Source: Lachnospiraceae bacterium
GTDB lineage: Bacteria; Bacillota; Clostridia; Lachnospirales; Lachnospiraceae
Length of the DNA: 64,000 nucleotides
Reading direction: 5' to 3'
NCBI GenBank assembly: GCA_910575445.1
Contig: CAJTFW010000003.1
Location: forward strand, 310,001-374,000
A program made the position numbers and the translations under genes. This document shows, one piece after another, positions 42,401 to 52,061 of the stretch. The notes beneath the pieces are model-generated. The model worked only from the letters and a program-made list of their open reading frames with translations, had not been told where the DNA came from and did not search any database. Numbering within the stretch: the first letter of the stretch is position 1; each line of letters begins with the position of its first letter.

Positions 42401-44610
42401 TCTCCCAACCTTCCATACTCTGCCTGAATATCACTCGTCTGCACACTCCAGTATTCATTTCCCAGAAGGTATTTATTGCCACTCGTACAGGTATATTCAT
42501 AGTCTTTATATTTTTCAACCAGCTTGTCTAACTTCTGCATCTTCTCAATAGCTTCTTGTTCACTAATCGGCATACAAAGTGCTAAAAGCTGCTCTGGTGT
42601 AACCGTATCTTCTGGCTGTACAGATACCAACAGCTCCTCTGGCTTCTCGCGGTCATAGATACCATAGCCTGGTTTCTCTGTCGCTGTGTCCTTTGTCTCC
42701 TTAGAAAGCTCCTGTATCATAACCTTTTCTTTATCTGTAGGCTTTGCAATCAGTGAGACCATCGATTTTGCCTGCTGATACAGCGCCTCTCTCTCTTTTT
42801 CTTTAGAAAGCCGCAGCAAAAGGTCAAGTCCGGCACTTCTCTTCTCTTCTTTTTTATCCTTTAAAAGGCGTGAGATGCAAGCGGTCAGCTTCTCATCTTC
42901 CTGCTCCATCAGAAATTCTAACAACACGGTACGAAGCGCACTTCTTTTAAAACGAAGCATCTTTTCTAGCAGCAGATATTCTTCGTCCCCTTTGATTGTC
43001 ATTTTTTTCACAATTCGGGTCGCCATTTCTGAAGTATTACTGCTGGCATTTCCCATATATTGAATTGCCAATTCTCTCTGTGCCTGGTTGCTTGGCTTAT
43101 AAAGCAAAAGATTGATAAGCGTATCCCTGCGATAACCCGTAACCTCCAAAAGTCGTCCGGCAATATACGTAATCTTCTCCTCCTCCTGTAAAAGATAGGC
43201 AAGAAAAGCCAACTGTTCCACTAACTCAGAAGGTGTAAACGATGCCTCATACCATGGAAAGATAAAAGGCTGATAGTACACCCCTTTCTTCGGAAGCTGC
43301 TCACAGATACTAAGAAAACACTGGTAAAAAGCTTCTGCTTCTTCCCGGTCCTTATAAAAAGAAGTCAAAACTGGTACTTTAGGCTTTCGCAACTCTCTGG
43401 TATATCGGTTCTCATCTTCAAATGAATTATATAACCACTTTTGCAGACAGTGTTCTAACGTTGGCAGATATGCCGCCACAAGCTCAAGGTCGTCTCTGTA
43501 TTCCAAAACCACCTTTCTAGCTGTCATCATCTTCAAGTCATCATCATACAGCGTCCCCTGGTAGACAGAAGCCGCAAGCTTCTGATGCCTGCTCCCCTGC
43601 TCAATCAGCTTTTGCATTGCAGAAATAGCATCCTGTGCCTCATAAAATCCTATCGCCCAAAGCGCTGTATTGATAGCCACCGCATCCTCTGTCTGAAGCT
43701 GTTTTTCGCAAAACGTCCGGTCTCTAAGACACTGTCCCATAAGCTCTAACAGCTTTTTGGCAATCCGCTCCACATGATTTTCATCATAAATCCCTATAAA
43801 AGTAAAGACCGCCCGCTTCACCGCTGAAAATCGAATTAAATCATGCTCCTCAATCACCTGCAAAAGCTTTAAAAATGCCTCCGTCGTCCCTGCATCCATA
43901 TTTTCACAGATGGTCTGGCGAAGTCCCTCCTGAAGCCTTGCCGCTAATAGAAGTTTACATAATAAATCCTGCAGTTCTGTATGGTCTGACCTTAGAATCC
44001 CAAGCACCATCTCCCGACTCAGATAAGTGGTATTTTGCTCACTGACCATCACATCCCGAAGCGCCATAGTTACCATCTCATTTCCAAGGTCAAGCTCTGC
44101 CGCATAAAGATAACTGAAATTATGTTCAAGATAATACTCACAGCGCATATAATCTAACTTCTCCTCCGAAAGATTCCCAAGCAGAAAGTTCTCTAGCGCC
44201 TCCTCACAATAAAACAGATTCCAATACGTCCTTAAAAGTGAAAAAATCAACGAAAACTGTGGCCCATAGGAAGCAGTTCGCACACATCTTCTCCCCATCC
44301 CCCTTGTAAAAGGAAACTGATTGATTTTATCAATGATATAAAGATATGACCTCTGATACCCTTGGGGCACAAATACATCCAAAAGCGCCTGATGAGCCCC
44401 ATCTGTATACCAAAGAGAGGGCCGCTCTACACACTCTGTCAAGACCTCCCCATAAATCTCCAAAAATACCGGCTTTGTAATCAAATATCCATCTAAAAGC
44501 TTATCTGCAAGTTCCCTGTCCTTTCCAGAAAGCTTCTCAACTCTCAACTTTAACTCTGCCTTTCTCTGCTCTGTAATCATTTTTCGTCTCTGATAATCAA
44601 ATTCTGCCAT
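39469..44610 (-). CDS. giant DUF4132 domain protein
   Basis: 1713 residues. Most of the protein is helical repeat (for example EYLLLEKMLRFKRSALRT). The C-terminal 350 residues carry the DUF4132 signature: MILAHPFHFYQAGNWHLYQK, KIRQPFKQVFRELY, GRRWVADYEEGLQK, and the end HLGSGVVHQEGGAMLHILPV. DUF4132 proteins (including E. coli MolR relatives) are large cytoplasmic proteins often found with MoxR/VWA or WGR proteins; function unknown. No membrane spans. A LexA-like box occurs upstream (44679-44692). Confidence 0.85.
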   Translation of the reverse strand: MAEFDYQRRKMITEQRKAELKLRVEKLSGKDRELADKLLDGYLITKPVFLEIYGEVLTECVERPSLWYTDGAHQALLDVFVPQGYQRSYLYIIDKINQFPFTRGMGRRCVRTASYGPQFSLIFSLLRTYWNLFYCEEALENFLLGNLSEEKLDYMRCEYYLEHNFSYLYAAELDLGNEMVTMALRDVMVSEQNTTYLSREMVLGILRSDHTELQDLLCKLLLAARLQEGLRQTICENMDAGTTEAFLKLLQVIEEHDLIRFSAVKRAVFTFIGIYDENHVERIAKKLLELMGQCLRDRTFCEKQLQTEDAVAINTALWAIGFYEAQDAISAMQKLIEQGSRHQKLAASVYQGTLYDDDLKMMTARKVVLEYRDDLELVAAYLPTLEHCLQKWLYNSFEDENRYTRELRKPKVPVLTSFYKDREEAEAFYQCFLSICEQLPKKGVYYQPFIFPWYEASFTPSELVEQLAFLAYLLQEEEKITYIAGRLLEVTGYRRDTLINLLLYKPSNQAQRELAIQYMGNASSNTSEMATRIVKKMTIKGDEEYLLLEKMLRFKRSALRTVLLEFLMEQEDEKLTACISRLLKDKKEEKRSAGLDLLLRLSKEKEREALYQQAKSMVSLIAKPTDKEKVMIQELSKETKDTATEKPGYGIYDREKPEELLVSVQPEDTVTPEQLLALCMPISEQEAIEKMQKLDKLVEKYKDYEYTCTSGNKYLLGNEYWSVQTSDIQAEYGRLGEYPLPKIFYQFYQEELKDYPAFVVWEAVMNNGNKKIMDAAMPFYQKVFGTMPLSAAALGITYDRPVRAVRTLYRQQFLDKKALFYTGLLLVSTLTPLIDREKKMITYTSTGWGDRVYESKRWIATLPVFGRYFEGLSYWETDEEFIRAFSVAWAFEKAGREGRKRRDFVPAGDSIGGREATMTRICPYWFLKAYHMELIEEDVLCRALMEYFAREDSLKVFCKTVKKDLVKPGNQNLLMGFFGERLVEEILEKGEAYVAEDTWIGALLRKLYDKIVPVLVDTELRRGEAETIFTWDMRGITYIEGIDYLVRILMALGKDTLSRETYYSAYYGSNQRSKQDVLSSLLNVCYPKAQESGADLKAALKKTSVEAQRLVEVAMYAPQWVDIIQDCLGWKGLKSGCYYFMAHMNEWFDDQKKAIIAKYTPLTSEELQDGAFDAAWFEEAYGLLGKAHFDKLYQAAKYISDGQKHSRARKYADAATGKVKKNDLRKEIEAKRNKDLLMSYGLIPFGRNKKKDIIERYQFIEQFRKESKQFGAQRRASETKAAEIALLNLSVRAGYEDVTRLKMTVEAQLAETYAPLMAWKEIEDVELCLQVDNEGQSRILCRKKEKELKSIPSRLSKNLYVSALKAASKTLKEQYRRTRKMMEESMESGAGFYGSELLALFQNPVVNAILQSLVFLYKEQFGFLKKEKDTLYLETIDRTHVPVDLEEKMILAHPFHFYQAGNWHLYQKYLFAGKIRQPFKQVFRELYTKIPEELGLKVSRMFAGNQIQPKMTVGCLKGRRWVADYEEGLQKIYYKENIIARIYALADWFSPADIEAPTLEWVEFADRKTFQALTIQEVPDLIYSEVMRDVDLAVSVAHAGGVDPESSHSTIEMRQAIVRCSLELFGLHNVTLKESHALIQGSRANYNVHLGSGVVHQEGGAMLHILPVHSQQRGRIFLPFVDEDPKTAEVLSKIILLAEDNKLKDPSILEQIH

Positions 44611-44678
44611 CTTTTCTCACCCCTTATTCTTATTAGGTAACTTCATCTCACTTATTCTACCATATATCCCAAAAAAAG

Positions 44679-44692
44679 AAAACATTTGTTCG
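44679..44692. promoter_or_regulatory. possible LexA box upstream of the DUF4132 gene
   Basis: Read on the minus strand it is CGAACAAATGTTTT: a full CGAAC half and a partial GTTYG half. I do not see a strong promoter around it. Confidence 0.4.
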
Positions 44693-44713
44693 TTCATTTT
44701 ACAGATTTTTTAT

Positions 44714-44760
44714 CAAAAAAAGCCACTAAGAAGTCTGAATATTCAGACCCCTCAGTAGCT
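44714..44760 (-). terminator. terminator of the ATP synthase operon
   Basis: On the minus strand a long imperfect stem (AGCTACTGAGGGGTCTGA with TCAGACTTCTTAGTGGCT) is followed by TTTTTTT, just after atpC. Confidence 0.9.
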
Positions 44761-44775
44761 CTTTTACTTTTTATT

Positions 44776-45189
44776 CTAGCGAACGAATTTCTCTGTCTCC
44801 TTCAAGCGAACCAGTGCTCTGGCAATCGCTGACTGCGTCATATGAAACTCTTGAATACTTTGCTTTTGTCTCATCCGCTCCTGCGCCCGCTCCAGAGCCT
44901 CTTTGGCACGATTGGCATCCACTTCCTCCGGTCTTTCCACAGAATCTGCCAAAAGCGTCGCCCGATTGTTGGCAATCTGGCAGAATCCCTGTCCAATCAC
45001 CGCATAGCCCCACTCGCCATCTTCTGATACCTTCATTCGCATCTCACCGGATTTGACGGCAATAATCATCTCCTCGTGATGCGCAAGAACTGCTTTCTCC
45101 CCGTCAAGTGCCGGGATTATCAGACAATGACAAGGCCCATTATAAAATATCCGGCTGCTGGATATAATCTTCAAACGAAAGGTCGACAT
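44776..45189 (-). CDS. atpC: ATP synthase epsilon subunit
   Basis: 137 residues, last gene of the operon. The N-terminal beta sandwich (FRLKIISSSRIFYNGPCHCLIIPALDGE) and the two-helix C-terminus (RAKEALERAQERMRQKQS, SAIARALVRLKETE) match F1 epsilon. It couples rotation to catalysis and can inhibit ATP hydrolysis. The HHEE segment takes the place of the usual GHAP. Confidence 0.88.
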   Translation of the reverse strand: MSTFRLKIISSSRIFYNGPCHCLIIPALDGEKAVLAHHEEMIIAVKSGEMRMKVSEDGEWGYAVIGQGFCQIANNRATLLADSVERPEEVDANRAKEALERAQERMRQKQSIQEFHMTQSAIARALVRLKETEKFVR

Positions 45190-45210
45190 CTTCTCTCACC
45201 TCGCTTTACT

Positions 45211-46617
<1,407 letters not shown>

Positions 46618-46630
46618 CTATTTAAGTTCC

Positions 46631-46717
46631 GCATCCCATAAAAAATGCCCCTTTATCTGTAATAATTTCTGCCCGCTTGGCGTTCAGAAATCATTACGGG
46701 CATTTTTTATGAGATGC
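46631..46717 (-). repeat. 87-base structured palindromic element, copy 1 (atpG-atpD spacer)
   Basis: In sense with the ATP synthase operon. A 20-base outer stem (one mismatch) encloses a core with GTAATGATTTCTGAACGCCA on the left, a CAGAAATTATTAC return and a one-sided bulge AGATAAAG. It ends 22 bases before the atpD start codon. The core is nearly identical to copy 2 at 51326-51414, but the outer stem differs with base pairing kept. Confidence 0.88.
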
Positions 46718-46735
46718 TGTTTTTTTTTTGAGTTT

Positions 46736-47620
46736 CTAGTTCTCCTTCTTCCTGCGCTGCGCCTTGGCGCCGCTGCATACCTCCGTAATCTCCTGTGTAA
46801 TCGCTGCCTGCCTTGCGCGGTTGTACATAATCCGAAGGTCCCGAAGCAGTTCATCTGCATTGTTTGTCGCTGCTTCCATCGCAATCATTCTGGCGTGATG
46901 TACCGTGTAAAAAGCTTCCACAAGCGCACCATAGATAAATCCCGTAATATAATTCGGAATAATCGTATCCACAGCCTCCGAAGCAGATGGAATCAAAAAG
47001 AATTCCTCCTGATAGACGTCTGCCGGAATATGGACAAGAGAAGGTCTCTTGATAGGAAGCAGCATCTTGTCTTCTGCTACACTGGCCATGCTGTTTTCCA
47101 TCCGTGTATAGATAACATGTATCTCATCTAACTCCCCAGCTCCATATTTGTCAAGTAATACCTCACTAATCCAGCGCGCACGGCTAAAGGTTGGGTTTTG
47201 TACCGTATATTGGAAGCTTTTCTGCACCGGAATATGTCGGGCAGTAAAATACTGCCGCCCTAACTCTCCAACCACAAAAAGCTGCACCTCATTTTCTGCA
47301 TCATCTAAAAATTGCTGTGCCATCTTTAAAATATTGTGATTGTAAGCGCCGGCAAGACCCTTGTCTCCAGTAATGACCAAAAGCCCTATTTTATGCCGCT
47401 CTTTGCCTGGCTTTTCAAAATAAATATGCTCCATCTCCGGCAGATGCCGAAGGATTCTTGCAATCGTAGACTGTAACGTATAAAAATATGGCTCGGTCGC
47501 CTCTAGTGCTTGCTTTGCCTTTCTCATCTTGGTGGAAGAAATCATATACATCGCATTGGTAATCTTTCTTGTATCCTCAATGCTTTTAATTCGGCTTTGA
47601 ATCTCCCGAAGTCCTGCCAT
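46736..47620 (-). CDS. atpG: ATP synthase gamma subunit
   Basis: 294 residues. The N-terminal coiled coil (LREIQSRIKSIEDTRKITNA, MISSTKMRKA), central GLLVITGDKGLAGAYN and the C-terminal helix (RMIAMEAATNNADELLRDL, YNRARQAAITQEITEV) are typical. It forms the rotating central stalk. It starts one base after atpHA. Confidence 0.94.
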   Translation of the reverse strand: MAGLREIQSRIKSIEDTRKITNAMYMISSTKMRKAKQALEATEPYFYTLQSTIARILRHLPEMEHIYFEKPGKERHKIGLLVITGDKGLAGAYNHNILKMAQQFLDDAENEVQLFVVGELGRQYFTARHIPVQKSFQYTVQNPTFSRARWISEVLLDKYGAGELDEIHVIYTRMENSMASVAEDKMLLPIKRPSLVHIPADVYQEEFFLIPSASEAVDTIIPNYITGFIYGALVEAFYTVHHARMIAMEAATNNADELLRDLRIMYNRARQAAITQEITEVCSGAKAQRRKKEN

Positions 47621-47621
47621 C

Positions 47622-49640
47622 CTACTTCACCACCTGACTTTTGTATTCCTTTACGGCAGCAGTAATTCGTTCTATCAGACTTTCGTCGAGTGCCTGTATT
47701 CTTTCAATCTCTTCTCCAAGATTTGGATATTTCTCATCTAGCCACGTAAGCATCTCTCTTTGGAATTTTTTCATATCTTTTACCGGCACATCCAGAAGAA
47801 GTCTCTGGTTGGCTGCGCAGAGCGTAAGTACCTGCTTATGCAAAGGCATCGGCTCGCAAAGAGGCTGCTTTAGAAGCTCCATCAGTCCTTTTCCGTACTG
47901 AAGCTGCTCTTTGGTCACAGCATCCAAATCAGAACTAAACTGCGTAAAGACCTCCATCTCGCGATACTGCGCAAGGTCAATACGAATACTACCAGCAGCT
48001 TTCTTCATCGCCTTTGTCTGTGCAGCGCCACCGACACGGGATACGGAAAGTCCTACATTGACAGCCGGTCTCATACCCGCAAAGAATAAGTCACTCTCTA
48101 AAAATATCTGTCCATCAGTAATCGAGATAACATTCGTTGGAATATAGGCAGATACATCTCCTGCCTGTGTCTCGATAATTGGCAGTGCGGTAATTGAGCC
48201 TCCGCCAAGCGCATCGCTTAGGCGGCTAGAACGCTCCAAAAGCCTTGAATGAAGGTAAAATACGTCGCCTGGATACGCCTCACGCCCCGGAGAACGCTCC
48301 AAAAGCAGAGACAACGAACGATATGCCACTGCATGCTTGGAAAGGTCGTCATAGACAATCAGCACGTCCTGACCGCGATACATAAAATATTCTGCAAGCG
48401 CAGTGCCAGAATAAGGTGCAATATACTGCAGTGGTGCCGCTTCACTGGCTGTTGCAGAGACTACAATCGTATAGTCCATCGCGCCGTGCTGCTCAAAGGT
48501 ATGCACAAGCTTGGCAATAGTAGATGCCTTCTGCCCAATTGCCACATAGATGCAGACAACATCTTTTCCCTTTTGGTTTAAGATAGTATCCACGGCAATC
48601 GAAGTCTTACCCGTCTGCCTGTCTCCGATAATCAGCTCTCTTTGTCCGCGTCCAATCGGGAACATCGAATCAATAGCCAGGATACCAGTCTCAAGCGGTG
48701 TATCGACCGATTTACGGTCTACAATACCAGGCGCCGGCTCTTCGATAGGACGATAATCGGAAGCGTCGATTGGCCCTTTGCCATCGATAGGTGCGCCAAG
48801 CGCATCGACCACTCTTCCAATATATTCTTCGCCCACAGGAATTCCTGCCATACGTCCTGTACGGACAGCTTTGCTTCCTTCTTCTATCTCGGTCTCTTTT
48901 CCAAAAAGAATACAGCCAATCTCTTCTTTTCGAATATCCTGCACCATACCCTTTAGACCATTTTCAAAAATCAAAATCTCACCGTACATCGCATGGTCTA
49001 CACCATCGATATAGGCAATGCCATCACCGACCCGGCTGACAACACCGATTTCCTGACTTTCGATATCTACATCTTCAAGACTGCCCTTTAAGATGCTGAT
49101 AATGCCTTTCTCTGCCAAAAGAGAATCCGTCTTGGAGATATCAAGAGAACGAAGTTTCTCCTCTAGAAGCCTTTTTCTACCGCTTTCACTCCAGTCATAT
49201 TCCTCACTGTCGACACGCAGAATAAAACCGCTTACAAGAGAAGGATTTTCTCTTTTCTCAATATTTAAGACTCTTTTTGGATATTTCTGTTTTAGAAACT
49301 GTAAGATTCCCTCATACTGCTTTTCATCTGGTGCGATAACATACTCCAGTACACAAGTAAGCGGCGCGCGCTCCTCTTTGGGTATCTTTGTGTAAGCGTC
49401 TAAAATCTCCTTTAGAGCAGCAAGGGTGCCATCTAAAGAAAGAGTCAGTAAAAATGCTCTGGCTGCCTTTGGGAAAATCTTTTGTATAATAACCTCTTTT
49501 TTCTCTTTGGAGACAGAAGGATTTTCAAGCTCTGTCTGAATCTGCGGAACTGCCTCTAGAATCTCTATCGCTGTCTGAAGGGCTTCTGGTTTCAGTTCCA
49601 TGCGGGTAAGTTGTTCGATATATTGCTCAATGTTCTGCAT
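47622..49640 (-). CDS. ATP synthase delta-alpha fusion protein
   Basis: 672 residues from ATG 49640 (six bases after AGGTG). Residues 1-165 are a delta subunit, ending with the typical [20 protein letters not shown]. From about residue 175 ([20 protein letters not shown]) a full alpha subunit follows: [16 protein letters not shown], Walker [43 protein letters not shown] and the arginine finger in [17 protein letters not shown]. The frame is open throughout, without a stop or restart between the two parts, and no separate atpH exists in the operon. The peripheral-stalk subunit is therefore tethered to the N-terminus of alpha, which it contacts anyway. It overlaps atpF. Confidence 0.92.
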   Translation of the reverse strand: MQNIEQYIEQLTRMELKPEALQTAIEILEAVPQIQTELENPSVSKEKKEVIIQKIFPKAARAFLLTLSLDGTLAALKEILDAYTKIPKEERAPLTCVLEYVIAPDEKQYEGILQFLKQKYPKRVLNIEKRENPSLVSGFILRVDSEEYDWSESGRKRLLEEKLRSLDISKTDSLLAEKGIISILKGSLEDVDIESQEIGVVSRVGDGIAYIDGVDHAMYGEILIFENGLKGMVQDIRKEEIGCILFGKETEIEEGSKAVRTGRMAGIPVGEEYIGRVVDALGAPIDGKGPIDASDYRPIEEPAPGIVDRKSVDTPLETGILAIDSMFPIGRGQRELIIGDRQTGKTSIAVDTILNQKGKDVVCIYVAIGQKASTIAKLVHTFEQHGAMDYTIVVSATASEAAPLQYIAPYSGTALAEYFMYRGQDVLIVYDDLSKHAVAYRSLSLLLERSPGREAYPGDVFYLHSRLLERSSRLSDALGGGSITALPIIETQAGDVSAYIPTNVISITDGQIFLESDLFFAGMRPAVNVGLSVSRVGGAAQTKAMKKAAGSIRIDLAQYREMEVFTQFSSDLDAVTKEQLQYGKGLMELLKQPLCEPMPLHKQVLTLCAANQRLLLDVPVKDMKKFQREMLTWLDEKYPNLGEEIERIQALDESLIERITAAVKEYKSQVVK

Positions 49641-50115
49641 GTGTCTCACCTGCTTTTGTTAAAAATTCGTCATAGAGTGCACCGCCTCTGTTTTGTGACT
49701 GCATCGACGTAACGGCTGCATCTAAAATCAGCGAACGGATTTCCTGTTCTGCTTTTCCCACAATACGTTCTTTTTGAAGGTTGGCTTCTTTTTTGGAATT
49801 TTCCACAATCTGCTCTGCCTTCTCTTTTGCCTCTGTTAAGATACGGTCATATTCTATCTTGGCTTTTTCCTGTGCTTCTAGAACTGCCTGTTTTTTCTCT
49901 TCTTCTATCTCAACCTGGAACTTGGCGCATTGCTCTTTTGCCTCTTTTGCTTCGTCCTGAAGTCTCTTAGCCTCTTCATAGCGGGAAGCAAGCGCTTCTT
50001 CCCGTTTTCTAATCACGTTGTTGATAGGCTTAAATAAAAAAGTCTTTATCAGCAGAAACCACAGAAAAAGATTCACTGCCGTAATCAGCATACTGTTGAT
50101 ATCTAGTTTTAACAT
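49627..50115 (-). CDS. atpF: ATP synthase b subunit
   Basis: 162 residues. One N-terminal span ([19 protein letters not shown]), [14 protein letters not shown] and a long charged helix ([18 protein letters not shown]). It is the peripheral stalk dimer linking Fo to the delta part of the fusion. Confidence 0.93.
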   Translation of the reverse strand: MLKLDINSMLITAVNLFLWFLLIKTFLFKPINNVIRKREEALASRYEEAKRLQDEAKEAKEQCAKFQVEIEEEKKQAVLEAQEKAKIEYDRILTEAKEKAEQIVENSKKEANLQKERIVGKAEQEIRSLILDAAVTSMQSQNRGGALYDEFLTKAGETHAEH

Positions 50116-50138
50116 ATCAGTATTCGCCTTTCTTTTTT

Positions 50139-50363
50139 CTAAGCCAGCAGAATAATAATCAGAAGTGCCACAACAAAGCCATAGATTGCCGTTGCCTCTG
50201 CCAAAGCTGCACCAAATACCAGCATTTTCATAATCTTTCCTTCTGCCTCTGGCTGTCTTGCCACAGCTTCTGCGGCCTTAGAGGTCGCGATACCAATACC
50301 AATACCAGCTCCAATACCTGTAAGTACTGCAAGTCCTGCTCCAACTGCAATTAATGATGTCAT
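50139..50363 (-). CDS. atpE: ATP synthase c subunit
   Basis: 74 residues in two spans joined by the polar loop [10 protein letters not shown]. The ion-carrying Glu is in [14 protein letters not shown]. Compared with the sodium-type c subunit of Ilyobacter, the ligand Gln in helix 1 is Ile ([11 protein letters not shown]) and the Ser after the Glu is Ala, so the ring is predicted to carry protons. Confidence 0.94.
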   Translation of the reverse strand: MTSLIAVGAGLAVLTGIGAGIGIGIATSKAAEAVARQPEAEGKIMKMLVFGAALAEATAIYGFVVALLIIILLA

Positions 50364-50390
50364 AATTTTTCTCCTTTATTATTTTAAATA

Positions 50391-51068
50391 TTATTCCATT
50401 GCTTCTTTAATAAATAATCCTGTCAGAAATACAAAAACATATGCCTGAATCAGACCATCAAACAAGTCAAAATACAGACTGAAGACGATGGGAAGACCCA
50501 CTGGCAGGATGCATTCAATCAATTTCATAATGACAAAGGCTCCAAGCACGTTGCCAAACAAACGCATACAAAGTGATAATGGTTTGATAAATATCTCCAA
50601 TATATTAATTGGAGTGACCAAAAGCACTGGCTCTGTAAAATCTTTCAGCCATTTTTTTAATCCTTTTTTTCGGATACCTGCGAACTCGATTAAGAAAATA
50701 CTCATAATCGCCATCGCTGCTGTCACATTCATATCTTTGGTCGGCGGCTTAAATCCAAGAATTCCTATCAAGTTAGCAATTCCTAGATAGATAAGTACCG
50801 AGGTCAGATAAGGTGCATACCTTTTCCCTTCTTCTCCGACGATGCCCTCTCCGACACCCTGCACCCACGTCACTGCCTGCTCTAGCATCAGTTGTCCGCG
50901 CCCTGGGTGTTCGACTTTCAAGTTTCTGGTCAGCAGGATGGATACTACAACGACAAAAGCCATAATAATCCACGTAACAACGACCGCTTCCGAGATATCT
51001 ATGTTACCAATTGTAAACACAGTCTCGCAATTCAACTCTTCCATCAGAGTCTCGCCCAAATTGTCCAT
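50391..51068 (-). CDS. atpB: ATP synthase a subunit
   Basis: 225 residues from ATG 51068; an ATG at 51086 would place the AAAGGA site inside the gene. Five or six spans. The key Arg is in IKPLSLCMRLFGNVLGAFVI, and the end QAYVFVFLTGLFIKEA is typical. It provides the ion half-channels. First gene of the operon; no atpI precedes it. Confidence 0.93.
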   Translation of the reverse strand: MDNLGETLMEELNCETVFTIGNIDISEAVVVTWIIMAFVVVVSILLTRNLKVEHPGRGQLMLEQAVTWVQGVGEGIVGEEGKRYAPYLTSVLIYLGIANLIGILGFKPPTKDMNVTAAMAIMSIFLIEFAGIRKKGLKKWLKDFTEPVLLVTPINILEIFIKPLSLCMRLFGNVLGAFVIMKLIECILPVGLPIVFSLYFDLFDGLIQAYVFVFLTGLFIKEAME

Positions 51069-51130
51069 AACTGCACTTCCTTTCATAAAGATTTTATAAA
51101 GATTTTATACTTTGTTAAAATCCTGCATTT

Positions 51131-51158
51131 ATTATAATACGTTCTTATAAAAATGCAA
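51131..51158 (-). promoter_or_regulatory. promoter of the ATP synthase operon
   Basis: On the minus strand TTGCAT (51153-51158), 16 bases, TATAAT (51131-51136). Confidence 0.65.
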
Positions 51159-51229
51159 TCTTGTTTTACACAATATTTTTAAATTTTTGTTAAATAATGA
51201 CGACATTTCGCAAAATTTTTTATGTTACC

Positions 51230-51243
51230 CGAATATTTGTTTG
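51230..51243. promoter_or_regulatory. LexA box of lexA
   Basis: CGAATATTTGTTTG matches the pattern of the boxes at the yneA-like gene and overlaps the -35 of lexA, as expected for autoregulation. Confidence 0.6.
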
Positions 51244-51269
51244 CTTTTTGCAACAAACCGTGTTATAAT
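51241..51269 (+). promoter_or_regulatory. promoter of lexA
   Basis: TTGCTT (51241-51246), 17 bases, TATAAT (51264-51269). It predicts a leader of about 160 bases holding the structured element. Confidence 0.72.
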
Positions 51270-51325
51270 TTAAAAAAACTAATGTTCGGAAGCAAAATTT
51301 GTTTAAGCACTTTCAAACTCAAACA

Positions 51326-51414
51326 GCATCTGCCCAGAAAATGCCCGTAATGATTTCTGAACGCCAAGCGGTCAGAAGTTATTACAGACAAAGGGGCATT
51401 TTCTGGGCAGATGT
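51326..51414 (+). repeat. 87-base structured palindromic element, copy 2 (lexA leader)
   Basis: Outer arms GCATCTGCCCAGAAAATGCC and GGCATTTTCTGGGCAGATGT pair almost fully. The core has GTAATGATTTCTGA pairing with TCAGAAGTTATTAC, an apical loop ACGCCAAGCGG and a one-sided bulge AGACAAAG. It ends 24-25 bases before the lexA ATG, the same setting as copy 1 before atpD. Confidence 0.88.
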
Positions 51415-51438
51415 GGAACTATCATCAGGAGGTATATT

Positions 51439-52056
51439 ATGGAATATGGTAAGATTACACCAAAACAACAAGAAATTTTAGATTTTATTAAGTCAGAGAT
51501 TTTGCAGAAGGGTTATCCGCCTGCAGTGCGTGATATTTGTGAAGCAGTGCATCTAAAATCGACTTCTTCGGTTCATTCTCATCTTGAGACCCTAGAGAAG
51601 AACGGCTATATCCGCCGGGACCCGACCAAGCCGCGGGCGATTGAGATTATGGAGGAGAACTTCTATATGTTGCGTCATGAAGTTGTCAATGTTCCGCTTG
51701 TTGGCACTGTAGCTGCCGGACAGCCAATTCTAGCCGCAGAGAATATCGAATCCTACTTCCCGATTCCGGCAGAGTATATCCCGAATAATGATACGTTTAT
51801 GCTCAAAGTCAAAGGGGACAGTATGGTAAATGCTGGTATCTTTGATGGCGACCAGATTCTTGTACAGCAGCAGAGCACTGCTGAGAACGGAGAGATGGTG
51901 GTTGCGATGGTTGGAGATTCTGCAACCGTAAAGACATTCTACAAAGAAGACGGCCACTATCGCCTACAACCAGAGAACGATTCCATGAATCCGATTATCG
52001 TGGACGAAGTGACCATCTTAGGAAAAGTATTTGGTGTGTTCCGTCTCTTTGACTAA
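51439..52056 (+). CDS. lexA: LexA repressor
   Basis: 205 residues, ATG 51439 after AGGAGG. The N-terminal winged helix ([36 protein letters not shown]) and the S24 autopeptidase domain are complete: cleavage site Ala-Gly in [10 protein letters not shown], catalytic Ser in [10 protein letters not shown] and Lys in SATVKTFY. It represses SOS genes until RecA filaments trigger self-cleavage. Boxes are present at its own promoter and at the yneA-like gene. Confidence 0.95.
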   Translation: MEYGKITPKQQEILDFIKSEILQKGYPPAVRDICEAVHLKSTSSVHSHLETLEKNGYIRRDPTKPRAIEIMEENFYMLRHEVVNVPLVGTVAAGQPILAAENIESYFPIPAEYIPNNDTFMLKVKGDSMVNAGIFDGDQILVQQQSTAENGEMVVAMVGDSATVKTFYKEDGHYRLQPENDSMNPIIVDEVTILGKVFGVFRLFD

Positions 52057-52061
52057 CGTTT

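Larger units (their letters stand above)
51069..51438. other. divergent control region between atpB and lexA
   Basis: 370 bases without a gene. It holds the atp promoter (51131-51158, minus), a LexA box (51230-51243), the lexA promoter (51241-51269) and the second 87-base structured element (51326-51414). Confidence 0.8.
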
